DNA of 54,505 nt from Cerasibacillus terrae (GTDB taxonomy: Bacteria > Bacillota > Bacilli > Bacillales > Amphibacillaceae), in NCBI RefSeq assembly GCF_008039555.1, contig NZ_VDUW01000016.1, positions 1 through 54,505 of the forward strand. The letters are read 5' to 3'. The notes under the pieces were generated by a model, which had not been told where the DNA came from, made no database searches, and saw nothing but the letters and a program-made list of their open reading frames with translations. Both the position numbers and the translations under genes were made by a program. This document shows positions 27,576 through 36,632 of this stretch, one piece after another. Numbering within the stretch: the first letter of the stretch is position 1; each line of letters opens with the position of its first letter.

Positions 27576-29096
27576 ATGGGGGTTGTGATGGAGAAAGACT
27601 TACAGGAAACAATTAGAAACGAGGACTTTTTACATAAAGTTGTGCCTGTTGAGGAAGCAATTACATGGATAGAAGATGGAATGATATTAGGCGTTAGTGG
27701 ATTTACTTTGTTTGGTGAACCAAAACTCTTTCTACAAAAATTAGCAGAGCGTGGGGAGCAGGAGGACTTTAAAATTGACTTATATACAGGAGCATCTATG
27801 AGTGAATCTGCTGATGGTACCATGGTAGAAAATGATTTAATACGTTATCGCTTACCATATCAAGGAAATCCTATTTTACGGAAACAAATTAACCTTGGGT
27901 CCGTTTCTTATATTGATCAACACTTATCACAAACAAGTGAGACTCTTCGTCAAGGAGTAATAGGACCTATTGATTATGCGGTTATTGAAGCAACTGCAAT
28001 AACAGAAGATGGACTTATTATTCCATCAGGATCTGTTGGGAATTCGCCAATCTTTATCGAGCATGCAGAAAACGTTATTGTAGAAGTCAACTTGAATCTC
28101 CCAAAAGAGTATGAAGGATTACACGATATTTATATTCCAAATGCACAAGGAAAGAGAAGTCCGATTCCAATCACAGATGCTAGTGATCGCATTGGTGACA
28201 TAGGTATCCGTGTCGACCCTGATAAGGTAAAGGGTATTATCATTTCGAATAAAAACGATAGTCCCTCACCTCTATTTGAACCTAATGAAACAACACAGAT
28301 CATTGCAAATAATTTATTGACATTTTTAGAAGAAGAAGTGAAATCTGGACGTTTAACAGAAGAGCTAGCCCCAATTCAATCTGGAGTTGGTTCGGTTGCA
28401 AATGCCGTTTTAAACGGAATGAAACACTCCCAATTTCGAAATGTTGTAGTGGCATCTGAAGTAATCCAAGATGGTATTTTTGATTTAATCGAAGCAGGGG
28501 TTGTTAAATTTGCATATGCCACAGCATTTTCTTTATCTGATAAAAGAGTTGCATCACTAAAAAGTGATCTTGCAAAGCATTGTAATAAAATTATGCTCCG
28601 TCCACAGGAAATATCTAATCACCCAGAGGTAATTCGACGTTTGGGAATTATCGCATTTAACACCGCAATTGAAGCAGACATCTACGGTAATGTAAATTCA
28701 ACACATATTAACGGTACACACATGATGAACGGTATTGGTGGATCAGGGGATTTCACTCGAAATTCGAGGATTTCTATATTTGTCACACCATCAACCGCAA
28801 AAGATGGAAGAATCTCAACCATTGTTCCCTTTGTCTCCCATGTTGACCATACAAATCATGATGTAGACGTTATTGTAACAGAAAATGGTTATGTTGATAT
28901 GCGTGGATTGGCTCCTCGCGAAATAGCGGAACAACTCATTGAAAACTGCATGCACCCACAATATAGGGAGCAAGCTTGGAGTTATTTTGAAGAAGCCAAA
29001 AAGAAAAGTGGTGGAAATACACCTCATATTCTCCAGAAAGCACATGCCTGGCATTTACACTTTCAAAAAAATGGCACGATGCTTTTAAATAAGTAA
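27576..29096 (+). CDS. Acetyl-CoA hydrolase/transferase family protein (succinyl-CoA:acetate CoA-transferase type), copy 1
   Basis: A 506-residue CoA-transferase of the Cat1/AarC group. The catalytic glutamate is probably Glu295 in VVVASEVIQDG, matching Glu294 of Acetobacter AarC. The oxyanion/CoA-loop regions GVGSVANAV and NGIGGSGDFTRN are present. Such enzymes move CoA between succinyl-CoA and acetate, or hydrolyse acetyl-CoA. The ATG at 27576 follows AAAGGAGTG; a frame open from 27474 lacks a site. A second copy follows after 463 bp, each with its own terminator, so they are probably separate transcription units. Confidence 0.82.
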   Translation: MGVVMEKDLQETIRNEDFLHKVVPVEEAITWIEDGMILGVSGFTLFGEPKLFLQKLAERGEQEDFKIDLYTGASMSESADGTMVENDLIRYRLPYQGNPILRKQINLGSVSYIDQHLSQTSETLRQGVIGPIDYAVIEATAITEDGLIIPSGSVGNSPIFIEHAENVIVEVNLNLPKEYEGLHDIYIPNAQGKRSPIPITDASDRIGDIGIRVDPDKVKGIIISNKNDSPSPLFEPNETTQIIANNLLTFLEEEVKSGRLTEELAPIQSGVGSVANAVLNGMKHSQFRNVVVASEVIQDGIFDLIEAGVVKFAYATAFSLSDKRVASLKSDLAKHCNKIMLRPQEISNHPEVIRRLGIIAFNTAIEADIYGNVNSTHINGTHMMNGIGGSGDFTRNSRISIFVTPSTAKDGRISTIVPFVSHVDHTNHDVDVIVTENGYVDMRGLAPREIAEQLIENCMHPQYREQAWSYFEEAKKKSGGNTPHILQKAHAWHLHFQKNGTMLLNK

Positions 29097-29119
29097 TCAT
29101 TAAAAAAGCGCAAGATAGA

Positions 29120-29158
29120 GCCATCTTTAAAAAATTAAAAGTAAGATGGCTTTTTTTT
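29120..29158 (+). terminator. Terminator of CoA-transferase copy 1
   Basis: GCCATCTT and AAGATGGC form a stem with an A-rich loop, followed by eight T. Confidence 0.85.
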
Positions 29159-29559
29159 AGCTTGAGATTGATAGATCACTTCATTTTGGTTAAATCTCCT
29201 TCACTAGCTTTCCATACAGACAACGAAGTGTACTCTATATAACCCATACGATCTTCTCGTGGACTTTCAAAAAATAATACATTTTACTATATTTTTCTAA
29301 ATTAAATCAATATTGTTTGAAAAACTATAATTTATTCTATATAGTAGGTCCTATGTAAGCGTATTCGGATATATTTTTTAGCGAGGCCACCTACGTAAAG
29401 TGAAATTTCAGTCAGTTGGGGTTTCACAGCCAGCTACCTGCGATAAAATATTGTTTTTCTTCATTTCCTTTATATAATACTTACCTCCAATTGTCCGAAA
29501 TAAATGATTATAAAATTACTTATAACTTATTTATACATATAAAACCAGGAGTGATTCTA
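29159..29559. other. Gap between the two CoA-transferase genes
   Basis: About 400 bp without a supported gene. On the minus strand, 29169 to about 29273 is an open stretch of some 34 codons reading ESPREDRMGYIEYTSLS and ending KASEGDLTKMK before a stop. Its composition looks protein-like, and it may be the remnant of a lost gene. The 3' part must carry the promoter of the next gene. Confidence 0.4.
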
Positions 29560-31077
29560 ATGGGAGTTGTATTAGAAGATTTACAAGATACAATTAGAAA
29601 TAAGGAATTTTTAAAAAAAGTTGTACCAGTTGAGGAAGCGGTTACATGGATACAGGATGGAATGGTATTAGGTGTTAGTGGATTTGCTTTATTCGGAGAA
29701 CCAAAATTTTTTTTACAAAAGTTAGCAGAACGCGGAAAGCAAGAGAATTTTAAAGTTGATTTATATACAGGAGCCTCCATGGGGCCATCTGCTGATGGAG
29801 CAATGGTAGAATCTGATTTAATTGGATTTCGCTTACCATATCAGGCTAATCCTATATTACGGAAACAGATTAATAAAGGGAAGGTTACCTATATTGACCA
29901 ACACTTATCACAAACAAGTGAGTCACTACGCCAAGATATTATCGGACCAATCGATTATGCAGTTATCGAAGCAACCGCAATAACGGAAGATGGACTACTT
30001 ATTCCATCAGGGTCCATTGGAAATTCACCGATTTTTATAGAGCAAGCTAAAAACATTATCATTGAGGTGAATTTAAATCTCCCGAAAGAGTATGAAGGAA
30101 TACATGATATTTATATTCCGGAATTACAAGGAGAACGAAACCCTATTCCAATGAAGCATCCAAGTGATCGCTTTGGTGAGAAAGGCATTCGTATTGATCT
30201 TGATAAAGTACGAGGGATTATCATTTCAAATGAAAATGATAGCCCATCCCCTTTATTTGAACCGAATGAAATAACACAGGAGATTGCCAATAACTTATTA
30301 AGCTTTCTGGATGAAGAAATTGAATTGGGACGTTTGACAGAAGAATTGGCACCAATTCAATCTGGAGTTGGTTCCGTTGCAAATGCCGTCTTAAGTGGAA
30401 TGAAGCATTCTCGCTTTAAAAATATTGTCATAGCTTCTGAGGTCATCCAAGATGGCGTTTTTGATTTAATCGAAGCAGGAGTTGTTAAGTTTGCCTATGC
30501 AACAGCATTCTCCTTATCAGAAAAACGAGTTGCCTCCTTAAAAAGTGATCTAGCAAAACATCAAGATAAAATTATGCTGCGCCCACAAGAGATATCTAAT
30601 CATCCAGAAGTAATACGAAGACTCGGTATTATATCTTTTAACACGGCAATTGAAATAGATATATACGGTAATGTAAACTCGACACATATTAATGGTACAC
30701 ATATTATGAACGGAATTGGTGGTTCAGGTGATTTTGCACGTAACGCGAAGATTTCTATTTTCGTTACACCTTCCACTGCAAAAGATGGGAAAATCTCAAC
30801 CATTGTTCCTTTTGTTTCCCATATTGATCACACAAATCATGATGTTGATATCATTGTAACAGAATATGGATATGTCGATATGCGTGGCCTGGCTCCTCGC
30901 GAAATTGCAGAACAATTGATTGAAAATTGCATGCATCCAATTTATCGGGAACAAGCTCGTCGTTATTTTGAAGAGGCCAAACAAGTAAGTGGTGGAAATA
31001 CACCCCATATCCTTCATAAAGCACATGCCTGGCATCTACATTTTCAAAAACATGGTACGATGCTGCTAGATGAGTAA
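29560..31077 (+). CDS. Acetyl-CoA hydrolase/transferase family protein (succinyl-CoA:acetate CoA-transferase type), copy 2
   Basis: A 505-residue paralogue of the preceding gene, roughly 80% identical by eye over the full length and with the same catalytic segment (ASEVIQDG). The ATG follows CCAGGAGTG. Differences are spread evenly, including a charge-changed stretch around ELQGERNPIPMKHPSDRF. This indicates an old tandem duplication with both copies still under selection. The two enzymes may differ in acyl substrate or in expression. Confidence 0.82.
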   Translation: MGVVLEDLQDTIRNKEFLKKVVPVEEAVTWIQDGMVLGVSGFALFGEPKFFLQKLAERGKQENFKVDLYTGASMGPSADGAMVESDLIGFRLPYQANPILRKQINKGKVTYIDQHLSQTSESLRQDIIGPIDYAVIEATAITEDGLLIPSGSIGNSPIFIEQAKNIIIEVNLNLPKEYEGIHDIYIPELQGERNPIPMKHPSDRFGEKGIRIDLDKVRGIIISNENDSPSPLFEPNEITQEIANNLLSFLDEEIELGRLTEELAPIQSGVGSVANAVLSGMKHSRFKNIVIASEVIQDGVFDLIEAGVVKFAYATAFSLSEKRVASLKSDLAKHQDKIMLRPQEISNHPEVIRRLGIISFNTAIEIDIYGNVNSTHINGTHIMNGIGGSGDFARNAKISIFVTPSTAKDGKISTIVPFVSHIDHTNHDVDIIVTEYGYVDMRGLAPREIAEQLIENCMHPIYREQARRYFEEAKQVSGGNTPHILHKAHAWHLHFQKHGTMLLDE

Positions 31078-31089
31078 TTCGTTAGCCCA

Positions 31090-31130
31090 AGTCCCAAGAA
31101 CCAGTATTACTGGCTCTTGGGACTTTTTTT
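31090..31130 (+). terminator. Terminator of CoA-transferase copy 2
   Basis: A long stem AGTCCCAAGA..CCAG / CTGG..TCTTGGGACT with a TATTA loop, followed by seven T. Confidence 0.9.
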
Positions 31131-31324
31131 AAAACCTTATATAATTTCCCTTCTTCACCAATTCACCATCCACTGACTATCTAATCCATTTATCTCTAAA
31201 AAATTTGAAGATGTTTCCTTGACCACGATAACTATCCTTGTTATTCTAAGTCCATTGTAAGCGGAACAATATACTGTTTAAAATGATAAATATCGTACTT
31301 TAATCGTAGTTGGAGGGATTTTCA

Positions 31325-32467
31325 TTGAGGGCTTTCATAAATAAAATAAAAGACATGAGTAATAGACAACATGCTTTTTATGTTTTTATTACGTTTTGTT
31401 TCATCATCTCCATTGTTTTTATTTATCACAATCACTCCTTCTACGACAAACCAATCGCAAAAGTAACGGAAACAAGCCTATTAGAGACAACAAAAACAAC
31501 GGATGAGCATCATAATGAAGACCAATTATTCACACAACATATTACAGCCCAATTAAAAAACGGTGAAAAAAAAGGAAAACCTATCTTTTTAACAAATGAA
31601 TATTCATCATCAGGGGCTTATGACCACAAATTTACAGTTGGAAAAGAAGTATTTGTATCGATTGATAAAAACACTGATAAAGAAGGAAATTTAACTGGAA
31701 AAATAACAAATGTGAAACGAGATAAATATATTGTCATCGTTGCTTGGATTTTTATCTTTACTTTGCTAATCATTGGGAAAAAACAAGGGCAATTTACAAT
31801 CATTAGTTTCATCATCAATATCTTGTTATTATCCTATGCCTTAGATATTTATGTAAATTATACAAACACGGATAGCTTATTATGGATAAGTGCCCTGCTG
31901 GCTATTCTATTTACTTTTACTTCTTTGTTATTCATTAATGGATTTAATGAGAAAACATATGCAGCAATTGTCACAACCTTATTTGGAACATTTTTTTCAT
32001 TATTCATTGCCCATTTAGCGATGTGGTTAACTTCTGAAAATGGCCTTCATTATGAAGAAATGCAATTTTTAACACGCCCCTATTACTTAGTATTTATGGC
32101 AGGATTATTCATTGGATCCTTAGGCGCTGTCATGGATGTCGCAATTACGATGTCATCATCTATCTTTGAACTATATGAAAGGAATCACGGTATTTCAATG
32201 AAATCTCTAAAAAAGTCTGGTATGGATATTGGTAGAGATATTATGGGAACTATAACGAATATTTTATTTTTTGCATATCTTAGTGGTTCTATTCCGATGC
32301 TAATTTTATATCTAAAAAATAGCTCGTCATTAGGTTACACCCTATCAATGAACCTTTCATTAGAAATTGCACGAGCTCTAGCAGGAGGTATTGGGGTTGT
32401 ATTAACCATTCCAATTAGCTTATATATTTCTATTTTTTTCGTTAATCGAAAGAGGGAAAAATCATGA
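31325..32467 (+). CDS. YibE/F-like membrane protein, first of a pair
   Basis: A 380-residue protein with an N-terminal anchor, an extracytoplasmic domain of about 90 residues (KPIAKVTETSLL to TNVKRDKY) and then about seven membrane helices with the YibE/F signature GSLGAVMDVAITMSSSIFE and GRDIMGTITNILFFAY. The function of the family is not established; some members sit with ion or metal transport genes. The start is taken as TTG at 31325, seven bases after GGAGGG; an earlier TTG at 31310 overlaps this site. The stop overlaps the next ATG (ATGA), so the two proteins probably form one complex. Confidence 0.75.
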   Translation: MRAFINKIKDMSNRQHAFYVFITFCFIISIVFIYHNHSFYDKPIAKVTETSLLETTKTTDEHHNEDQLFTQHITAQLKNGEKKGKPIFLTNEYSSSGAYDHKFTVGKEVFVSIDKNTDKEGNLTGKITNVKRDKYIVIVAWIFIFTLLIIGKKQGQFTIISFIINILLLSYALDIYVNYTNTDSLLWISALLAILFTFTSLLFINGFNEKTYAAIVTTLFGTFFSLFIAHLAMWLTSENGLHYEEMQFLTRPYYLVFMAGLFIGSLGAVMDVAITMSSSIFELYERNHGISMKSLKKSGMDIGRDIMGTITNILFFAYLSGSIPMLILYLKNSSSLGYTLSMNLSLEIARALAGGIGVVLTIPISLYISIFFVNRKREKS

Positions 32468-33228
32468 ATGTATTATTATTGCTAGCAATCATTTTATTTG
32501 TTTTGATGATCTTTATTGGTGGAAAAAAAGGTATACGATCCTTTTTCTCTTTATTCTTAAACTTTGCAGTGATAGTTCTAACAATATTATTCATGTTAGA
32601 CCCACACATCAATCCAGTTATTATTACATTGATTGCATGTGTCTTGATAAGTTATATTAATCTACTTTTTGTTAATCAGATAAACAGTAAGACAATTATT
32701 GCATTCATCTCGACCATAGTTACCATTGTCATCCTGCTTTTATTCATTAACTTCATTACGGAAATTACGATGATTCAAGGATTTGGAGTAGAGGAATCCG
32801 AAGAATTAGCCGTTTTTTCGCTTTATGTGGGGGTAGACTTTGTTAAAATTGCTGCTTCTGTGATTATCATGAGTACAATTGGTGCTATAATGGATGTTTC
32901 CATCTCCATTACAACGTCAGTAAATGAAATATTCCACCACAATCGTTCACTGCAGAAAAAGGATTTATTCCTATCTGGCTTAAACATTGGAAGAGATATC
33001 TTAGGGACAGATACAAACACATTATTTTTTGCCTTCTTTGGTAGCTATTTAGGATTACTAATATGGGTTAAAGATTTATCATATTCTTATGGAGAAATTA
33101 TTAATTCGAAAATATTTAGTACAGAGATTGTAACAATACTTTGCGCTGGAATTGGAATTGCATTGATCATTCCAATTACCTCTTGGATTAGTGCTTCCTA
33201 TTTAGTGAAAACGAAACAGAAGTCATAG
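32464..33228 (+). CDS. YibE/F-like membrane protein, second of a pair
   Basis: A 254-residue membrane protein that lacks the extracytoplasmic domain of its upstream partner but repeats the same core motif (STIGAIMDVSISITTSVNE and GRDILGTDTNTLFFAFFGS). It probably pairs with the first protein. Translation is coupled by a 4-base overlap. In both proteins the MDV and GRDI(M/L)GT segments are the most conserved parts and would be the first candidates for a substrate path. Confidence 0.72.
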   Translation: MNVLLLLAIILFVLMIFIGGKKGIRSFFSLFLNFAVIVLTILFMLDPHINPVIITLIACVLISYINLLFVNQINSKTIIAFISTIVTIVILLLFINFITEITMIQGFGVEESEELAVFSLYVGVDFVKIAASVIIMSTIGAIMDVSISITTSVNEIFHHNRSLQKKDLFLSGLNIGRDILGTDTNTLFFAFFGSYLGLLIWVKDLSYSYGEIINSKIFSTEIVTILCAGIGIALIIPITSWISASYLVKTKQKS

Positions 33229-33273
33229 TTCATGTTTTAGAGTAATTCTTTTATAGCTACCGATTCTTATCCT

Positions 33274-33301
33274 TTAACAATCGAAATATTTTTGATATTA
33301 T
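33274..33301 (+). promoter_or_regulatory. Promoter of the leader peptide-MFS unit
   Basis: TTAACA (33274-33279), a 16-bp spacer and TATTAT (33296-33301) form a plausible SigA promoter. A start near 33308 leaves a leader of about 160 bases before the MFS gene. Confidence 0.5.
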
Positions 33302-33320
33302 ATATTTTACGAGGAGGTCT

Positions 33321-33372
33321 CTATCATGAATGTATGCTCGTGCGTTCTGACACGGACATATATTCATAATAG
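33321..33372 (+). promoter_or_regulatory. 22-bp hairpin in the leader of the MFS gene
   Basis: The arms 33321-33342 and 33351-33372 pair over 22 positions with two mismatches and two G-U pairs around an eight-base loop. The 5' arm contains the ATG of the small leader ORF. Downstream, 33379-33389 (TTCTCTCTTTT) can pair with the MFS ribosome binding site AAAAGGAGGAA (33455-33465) with a single mismatch and two wobbles. The arrangement resembles translational attenuators of resistance genes. Confidence 0.55.
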
Positions 33373-33406
33373 TGTACCTTCTCTCTTTTTAACAAAAATT
33401 ACTTAA
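33326..33406 (+). CDS. Leader peptide upstream of MFS pump
   Basis: A 26-codon ORF reading MNVCSCVLTRTYIHNSVP and ending SLFLTKIT, with a strong GAGGAGG site nine bases before the ATG. It begins in the 5' arm of the large hairpin, and its codons near the C-terminus lie in the segment that can pair with the pump's ribosome binding site. Ribosome stalling on this ORF could therefore expose the downstream site. I do not recognise the peptide. The position, ribosome binding site and structure are the support. Confidence 0.5.
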   Translation: MNVCSCVLTRTYIHNSVPSLFLTKIT

Positions 33407-33470
33407 ATATAACAATGGTCCCTGAGTAATACTTTAAACATACTGCTGAAACTTAAAAGGAGGAAAAATA

Positions 33471-34631
33471 ATGGCGAATCGCAATACAGCGTTAATTCTT
33501 TTGTTACTTAATTTGTTTATTGCATTTTTAGGTATTGGTCTTGTCATTCCAGTCTTACCATCCATTATGAATGAATTGCATTTATCAGGTAAGATGGTAG
33601 GGTATTTAGTATCTGCATTTGCTATTACCCAATTACTTTTTTCTCCTATTGCAGGTCGCTGGGTAGATCAGTTTGGACGTAAACGAATGATTATTATCGG
33701 TTTAATCTTATTCAGCTTCTCTGAGTTGCTATTTGGTTTCGGTAAAGTAGTAGAAGTACTTTTTGCCTCTCGTCTACTTGGAGGTATAAGTGCAGCATTC
33801 ATTATGCCCGCGGTAACGGCATTTATTGCTGATATCACAACGTTAGATACACGTTCAAAAGCAATGGGATATATGTCGGCAGCTATTTCTACTGGTTTTA
33901 TTATTGGACCGGGAATCGGTGGTTTTTTAGCAGAAATTGGTACCCGTGTTCCTTTTTTTGCGGCATCTATACTTGCGTTAATTTCTGCAATTGCATCTAT
34001 GGTATTGTTAACGGAACCGGAAAGACATAAACAAGCTTTAATAAAAGGGAAAACAAGTGGATTAAAGCGAATCTTCAACCCGCTCTACTTTATAGCTTTT
34101 ATGGTTATTTTTATTTCCTCTTTCGGTTTAGCAGCTTTTGATTCTTTATTTAGTTTATTTGTTGACCATAAGTTTGGTTTCACACCTAAAGATATTGCTA
34201 TTGTCATTACTGGTGGTGGAATAGTAGGTGCCATTTCACAGATTGTACTATTTGACTTTTTAACCAAAAGATTAGGCGAGGTAAAATTAATTCGTTATGC
34301 GTTTATCATTTCAGCAATACTTGTTTATGTCACAACAATTGTAAATGCCTATTTCCATATCTTATTGGTAACCATTTTCGTATTTATTGGTTTTGACTTA
34401 ATGCGACCAGCTGTTACATCCTATTTATCAAAAGTCGCAGGAGATGAACAAGGTTTTGTAAGTGGTATGAACTCAATGTTTACCAGTTTTGGAAATGTCT
34501 TGGGCCCAATCGTTGGTGGTTTTTTATTTGATATTGACTTAGATTATCCATTTTATTTTGCATCAATATTTTTAGTGATTGGAATTGTGCTTACATTTTT
34601 TTGGAAGCAACCGACATATTCCGCCGACTAA
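33471..34631 (+). CDS. MFS multidrug efflux transporter (DHA1, NorA/Bmr-like)
   Basis: A 386-residue twelve-helix MFS protein of the drug:H+ antiporter-1 type. Motif A is GRWVDQFGRKRMI, and the antiporter motif C region in helix 5 is STGFIIGPGIGGFLAE. Best guess is a NorA/Bmr-type multidrug pump in the cytoplasmic membrane. The exact substrates cannot be read from sequence. ATG seven bases after AAAAGGAGG. The leader peptide and hairpin upstream suggest induction at translation. A 51-bp repeat array begins three bases after the stop. Confidence 0.78.
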   Translation: MANRNTALILLLLNLFIAFLGIGLVIPVLPSIMNELHLSGKMVGYLVSAFAITQLLFSPIAGRWVDQFGRKRMIIIGLILFSFSELLFGFGKVVEVLFASRLLGGISAAFIMPAVTAFIADITTLDTRSKAMGYMSAAISTGFIIGPGIGGFLAEIGTRVPFFAASILALISAIASMVLLTEPERHKQALIKGKTSGLKRIFNPLYFIAFMVIFISSFGLAAFDSLFSLFVDHKFGFTPKDIAIVITGGGIVGAISQIVLFDFLTKRLGEVKLIRYAFIISAILVYVTTIVNAYFHILLVTIFVFIGFDLMRPAVTSYLSKVAGDEQGFVSGMNSMFTSFGNVLGPIVGGFLFDIDLDYPFYFASIFLVIGIVLTFFWKQPTYSAD

Positions 34632-34637
34632 AGGTTG

Positions 34638-35045
34638 TTAGCTACTATTCGTGACGGGATTTCTGATAACCCTGATTCCCGGGAACAATTAGCTACTATT
34701 CGTGACGGGATTTCTGATAACCCTGATTCCCGGGAACGATTAGCATCTATTCGTGACGGGATTTCTGATAACCCTGATTTCCGGGAACGATTAGCGTCTA
34801 TTCGTGACGGGATTTCTGATAACCCTGATTTCCGGGAACGATTAGCGTCTATTCGTGACGGGATTTCTGATAACCCTGATTTCCGGGAACGATTAGCATC
34901 TATTCGTGACGGGATTTCTGATAACCCTGATTTTCGGGAACGATTAGCGTCTATTCGTGACGGAATTTCTGATAACCCTGATTTCCGGGAACGATTAGCG
35001 TCTATTCGTGACGGAATTTCTGATAACCCTGATTTCCGGGAACGA
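34638..35045 (+). repeat. 51-bp tandem repeat, eight copies
   Basis: Eight head-to-tail copies start right after the MFS stop codon. Each can be read as the 17-residue unit LA(T/S)IRDGISDNPD(S/F)RE(R/Q). Copies differ at a few positions, some silent (GGG/GGA, TTC/TTT). The frame is open from a TTG at 34635 to 35087 (150 codons), but AAAGG directly touches that TTG, so translation is doubtful unless coupled to the pump gene. Each unit also holds the palindromic core TTCCCGGGAA (or a variant) and an imperfect GGGATT/ATTCCC hairpin. Confidence 0.95.
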
Positions 35046-35188
35046 ATGGTGTTTTATCAGACTTACCGACTGTGCAACAAAAACTAGGAAAAATGGAATT
35101 ACTCTATATGCAAGGTAGTGAGTATTAGTGATAGAAAGTACGGAGGAAGATCAAGAGATTTCCAATTTCGAAATGATAAAAGCTATTT
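35046..35188 (+). other. Short coding-like tail after the 51-bp repeat
   Basis: The plus strand here has an open stretch, in a frame other than that of the repeat, reading LPTVQQKLGKMELLYMQG and then SEY before a TAG at 35127-35129. It looks like the end of a real protein whose beginning is gone or was replaced by the repeat array. No start or ribosome binding site is present. Confidence 0.3.
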
Positions 35189-35223
35189 AAAAAACGTTTG
35201 GAATAATCCCAAACGTTTTTTAT
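35189..35223. terminator. Terminator of the aro operon (bidirectional form)
   Basis: AAAACGTTTGG pairs with CCAAACGTTTT around an AATAAT-type loop, with A and T runs on either side. It lies 16 bp after the aroA stop on the minus strand. Confidence 0.85.
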
Positions 35224-35238
35224 GTTTTTTCTCCTTTA

Positions 35239-36540
35239 TTATTGGTCAATTAACTTTTCCATATCATTAAAAAACTCAGGATAAGAAATGGAGATTGACT
35301 TCGTATCTTCTAATTTCACACCTTCTTGACAAATTAATGCGGCAATCGCAAGCATCATACCAATTCGGTGATCACCATGGCTGGACACCGTACAACCACC
35401 ATGTAATCTTGTCTTCCCACGAATAATCATGCCATCGTGGGTTGCCTCGATATCTGCTCCAAGCTTCTTCAATTCATTTACAACTGTATCAATTCGATTA
35501 GTTTCTTTTACCTTTAACTCTTCAGCATCTTTAATCACAGTCGTTCCCTCTGCTTGGGTGGCGAGTAAGGCAATCACAGGAATCTCATCAATTAACCTTG
35601 GTATAATATCTCCGTCAATAACTGTGCTTTTTAGTGTGGATGATTGTACAGTAATGTTTCCTATTGGTTCAAAATAATTTGGCTCAGTTGTGATAGAAAC
35701 AGTTATATTAGCACCCATCTTTTTCATAGCTTCAATGATGCCTGTCCTCGTTTCATTTAAACCTACATTTTTTAAGGTAAGCTTTGCATTCGGTACAATT
35801 GCCCCTGCAACAAGCCAAAAGGCAGCTGAGGAAATATCACCTGGAACGAACACATCTGTTCCTACTAATGTTTGTTCACCCGGTATGCGAATGGTCAAAT
35901 CATTAGATTCAACTACTCCTCCAAAATGGCGAATCATTCTCTCCGTATGATCTCTTGTTCGTTCCTTTTCAATGACTGTTGTTTCACCTTGTGCTTGTAT
36001 CCCTGCTAATAAAATGGCGGATTTCACCTGAGCACTTGCGACAGGTAACTGGTATGTCATACCTTGTAAATCACCACCTCTAATAGAAAGCGGCGTTAAA
36101 TCTCCACCTTGTCTTCCATCTATATAGGCACCCATTTCTTGTAAGGGAATAGTCACCCGTGTCATGGGGCGTTTTGCAATGGACTCATCACCAATGATAC
36201 AACTATGAAAAGGACGGCCAGCCAATATACCGAGTAATAAACGAATGGTTGTCCCAGAGTTTCCTACATCTAAAATACTTTTAGGTTCTTTCAATCCATC
36301 AAAGCCATTACCGTGAATCACAATACTTTCCTCTACTACCTCTATCTCTACGCCCAATTGCTGAAAAATACGCATTGTACTGATACAGTCATCACCGAAT
36401 AAAAAGTTTGTAACTGTTGTTTTACCTTTGGCTAATGCACCGAACATAATTGAACGATGAGAAATCGATTTATCTCCTGGAACTGCTAATTTTCCCGATA
36501 AAGCCTCTACATTATATGGTAATTCTACAATCTCCACCAC
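35239..36540 (-). CDS. aroA: 5-enolpyruvylshikimate-3-phosphate synthase AroA
   Basis: This 433-residue two-domain enzyme of the shikimate pathway joins PEP to shikimate-3-phosphate. It has [12 protein letters not shown] near the N-terminus (substrate binding), [15 protein letters not shown] near 90, RPMTRV and [13 protein letters not shown] near the C-terminus. The Gly in the LGNSGT-type loop is normal for the class II enzymes of Gram-positives. The start is one of two adjacent GTG codons after GGGAGAGG. B. subtilis calls this gene aroE. It is the last gene of the operon. Confidence 0.93.
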   Translation of the reverse strand: MVEIVELPYNVEALSGKLAVPGDKSISHRSIMFGALAKGKTTVTNFLFGDDCISTMRIFQQLGVEIEVVEESIVIHGNGFDGLKEPKSILDVGNSGTTIRLLLGILAGRPFHSCIIGDESIAKRPMTRVTIPLQEMGAYIDGRQGGDLTPLSIRGGDLQGMTYQLPVASAQVKSAILLAGIQAQGETTVIEKERTRDHTERMIRHFGGVVESNDLTIRIPGEQTLVGTDVFVPGDISSAAFWLVAGAIVPNAKLTLKNVGLNETRTGIIEAMKKMGANITVSITTEPNYFEPIGNITVQSSTLKSTVIDGDIIPRLIDEIPVIALLATQAEGTTVIKDAEELKVKETNRIDTVVNELKKLGADIEATHDGMIIRGKTRLHGGCTVSSHGDHRIGMMLAIAALICQEGVKLEDTKSISISYPEFFNDMEKLIDQ

Positions 36541-36632
36541 ACACCTCTCCCGTTATTAAATACTATTTCTACTATGATTGGACAAGCTCTTATTATATTT
36601 TAAAATATTTTGGGAAGGGATTTCATATTTAC

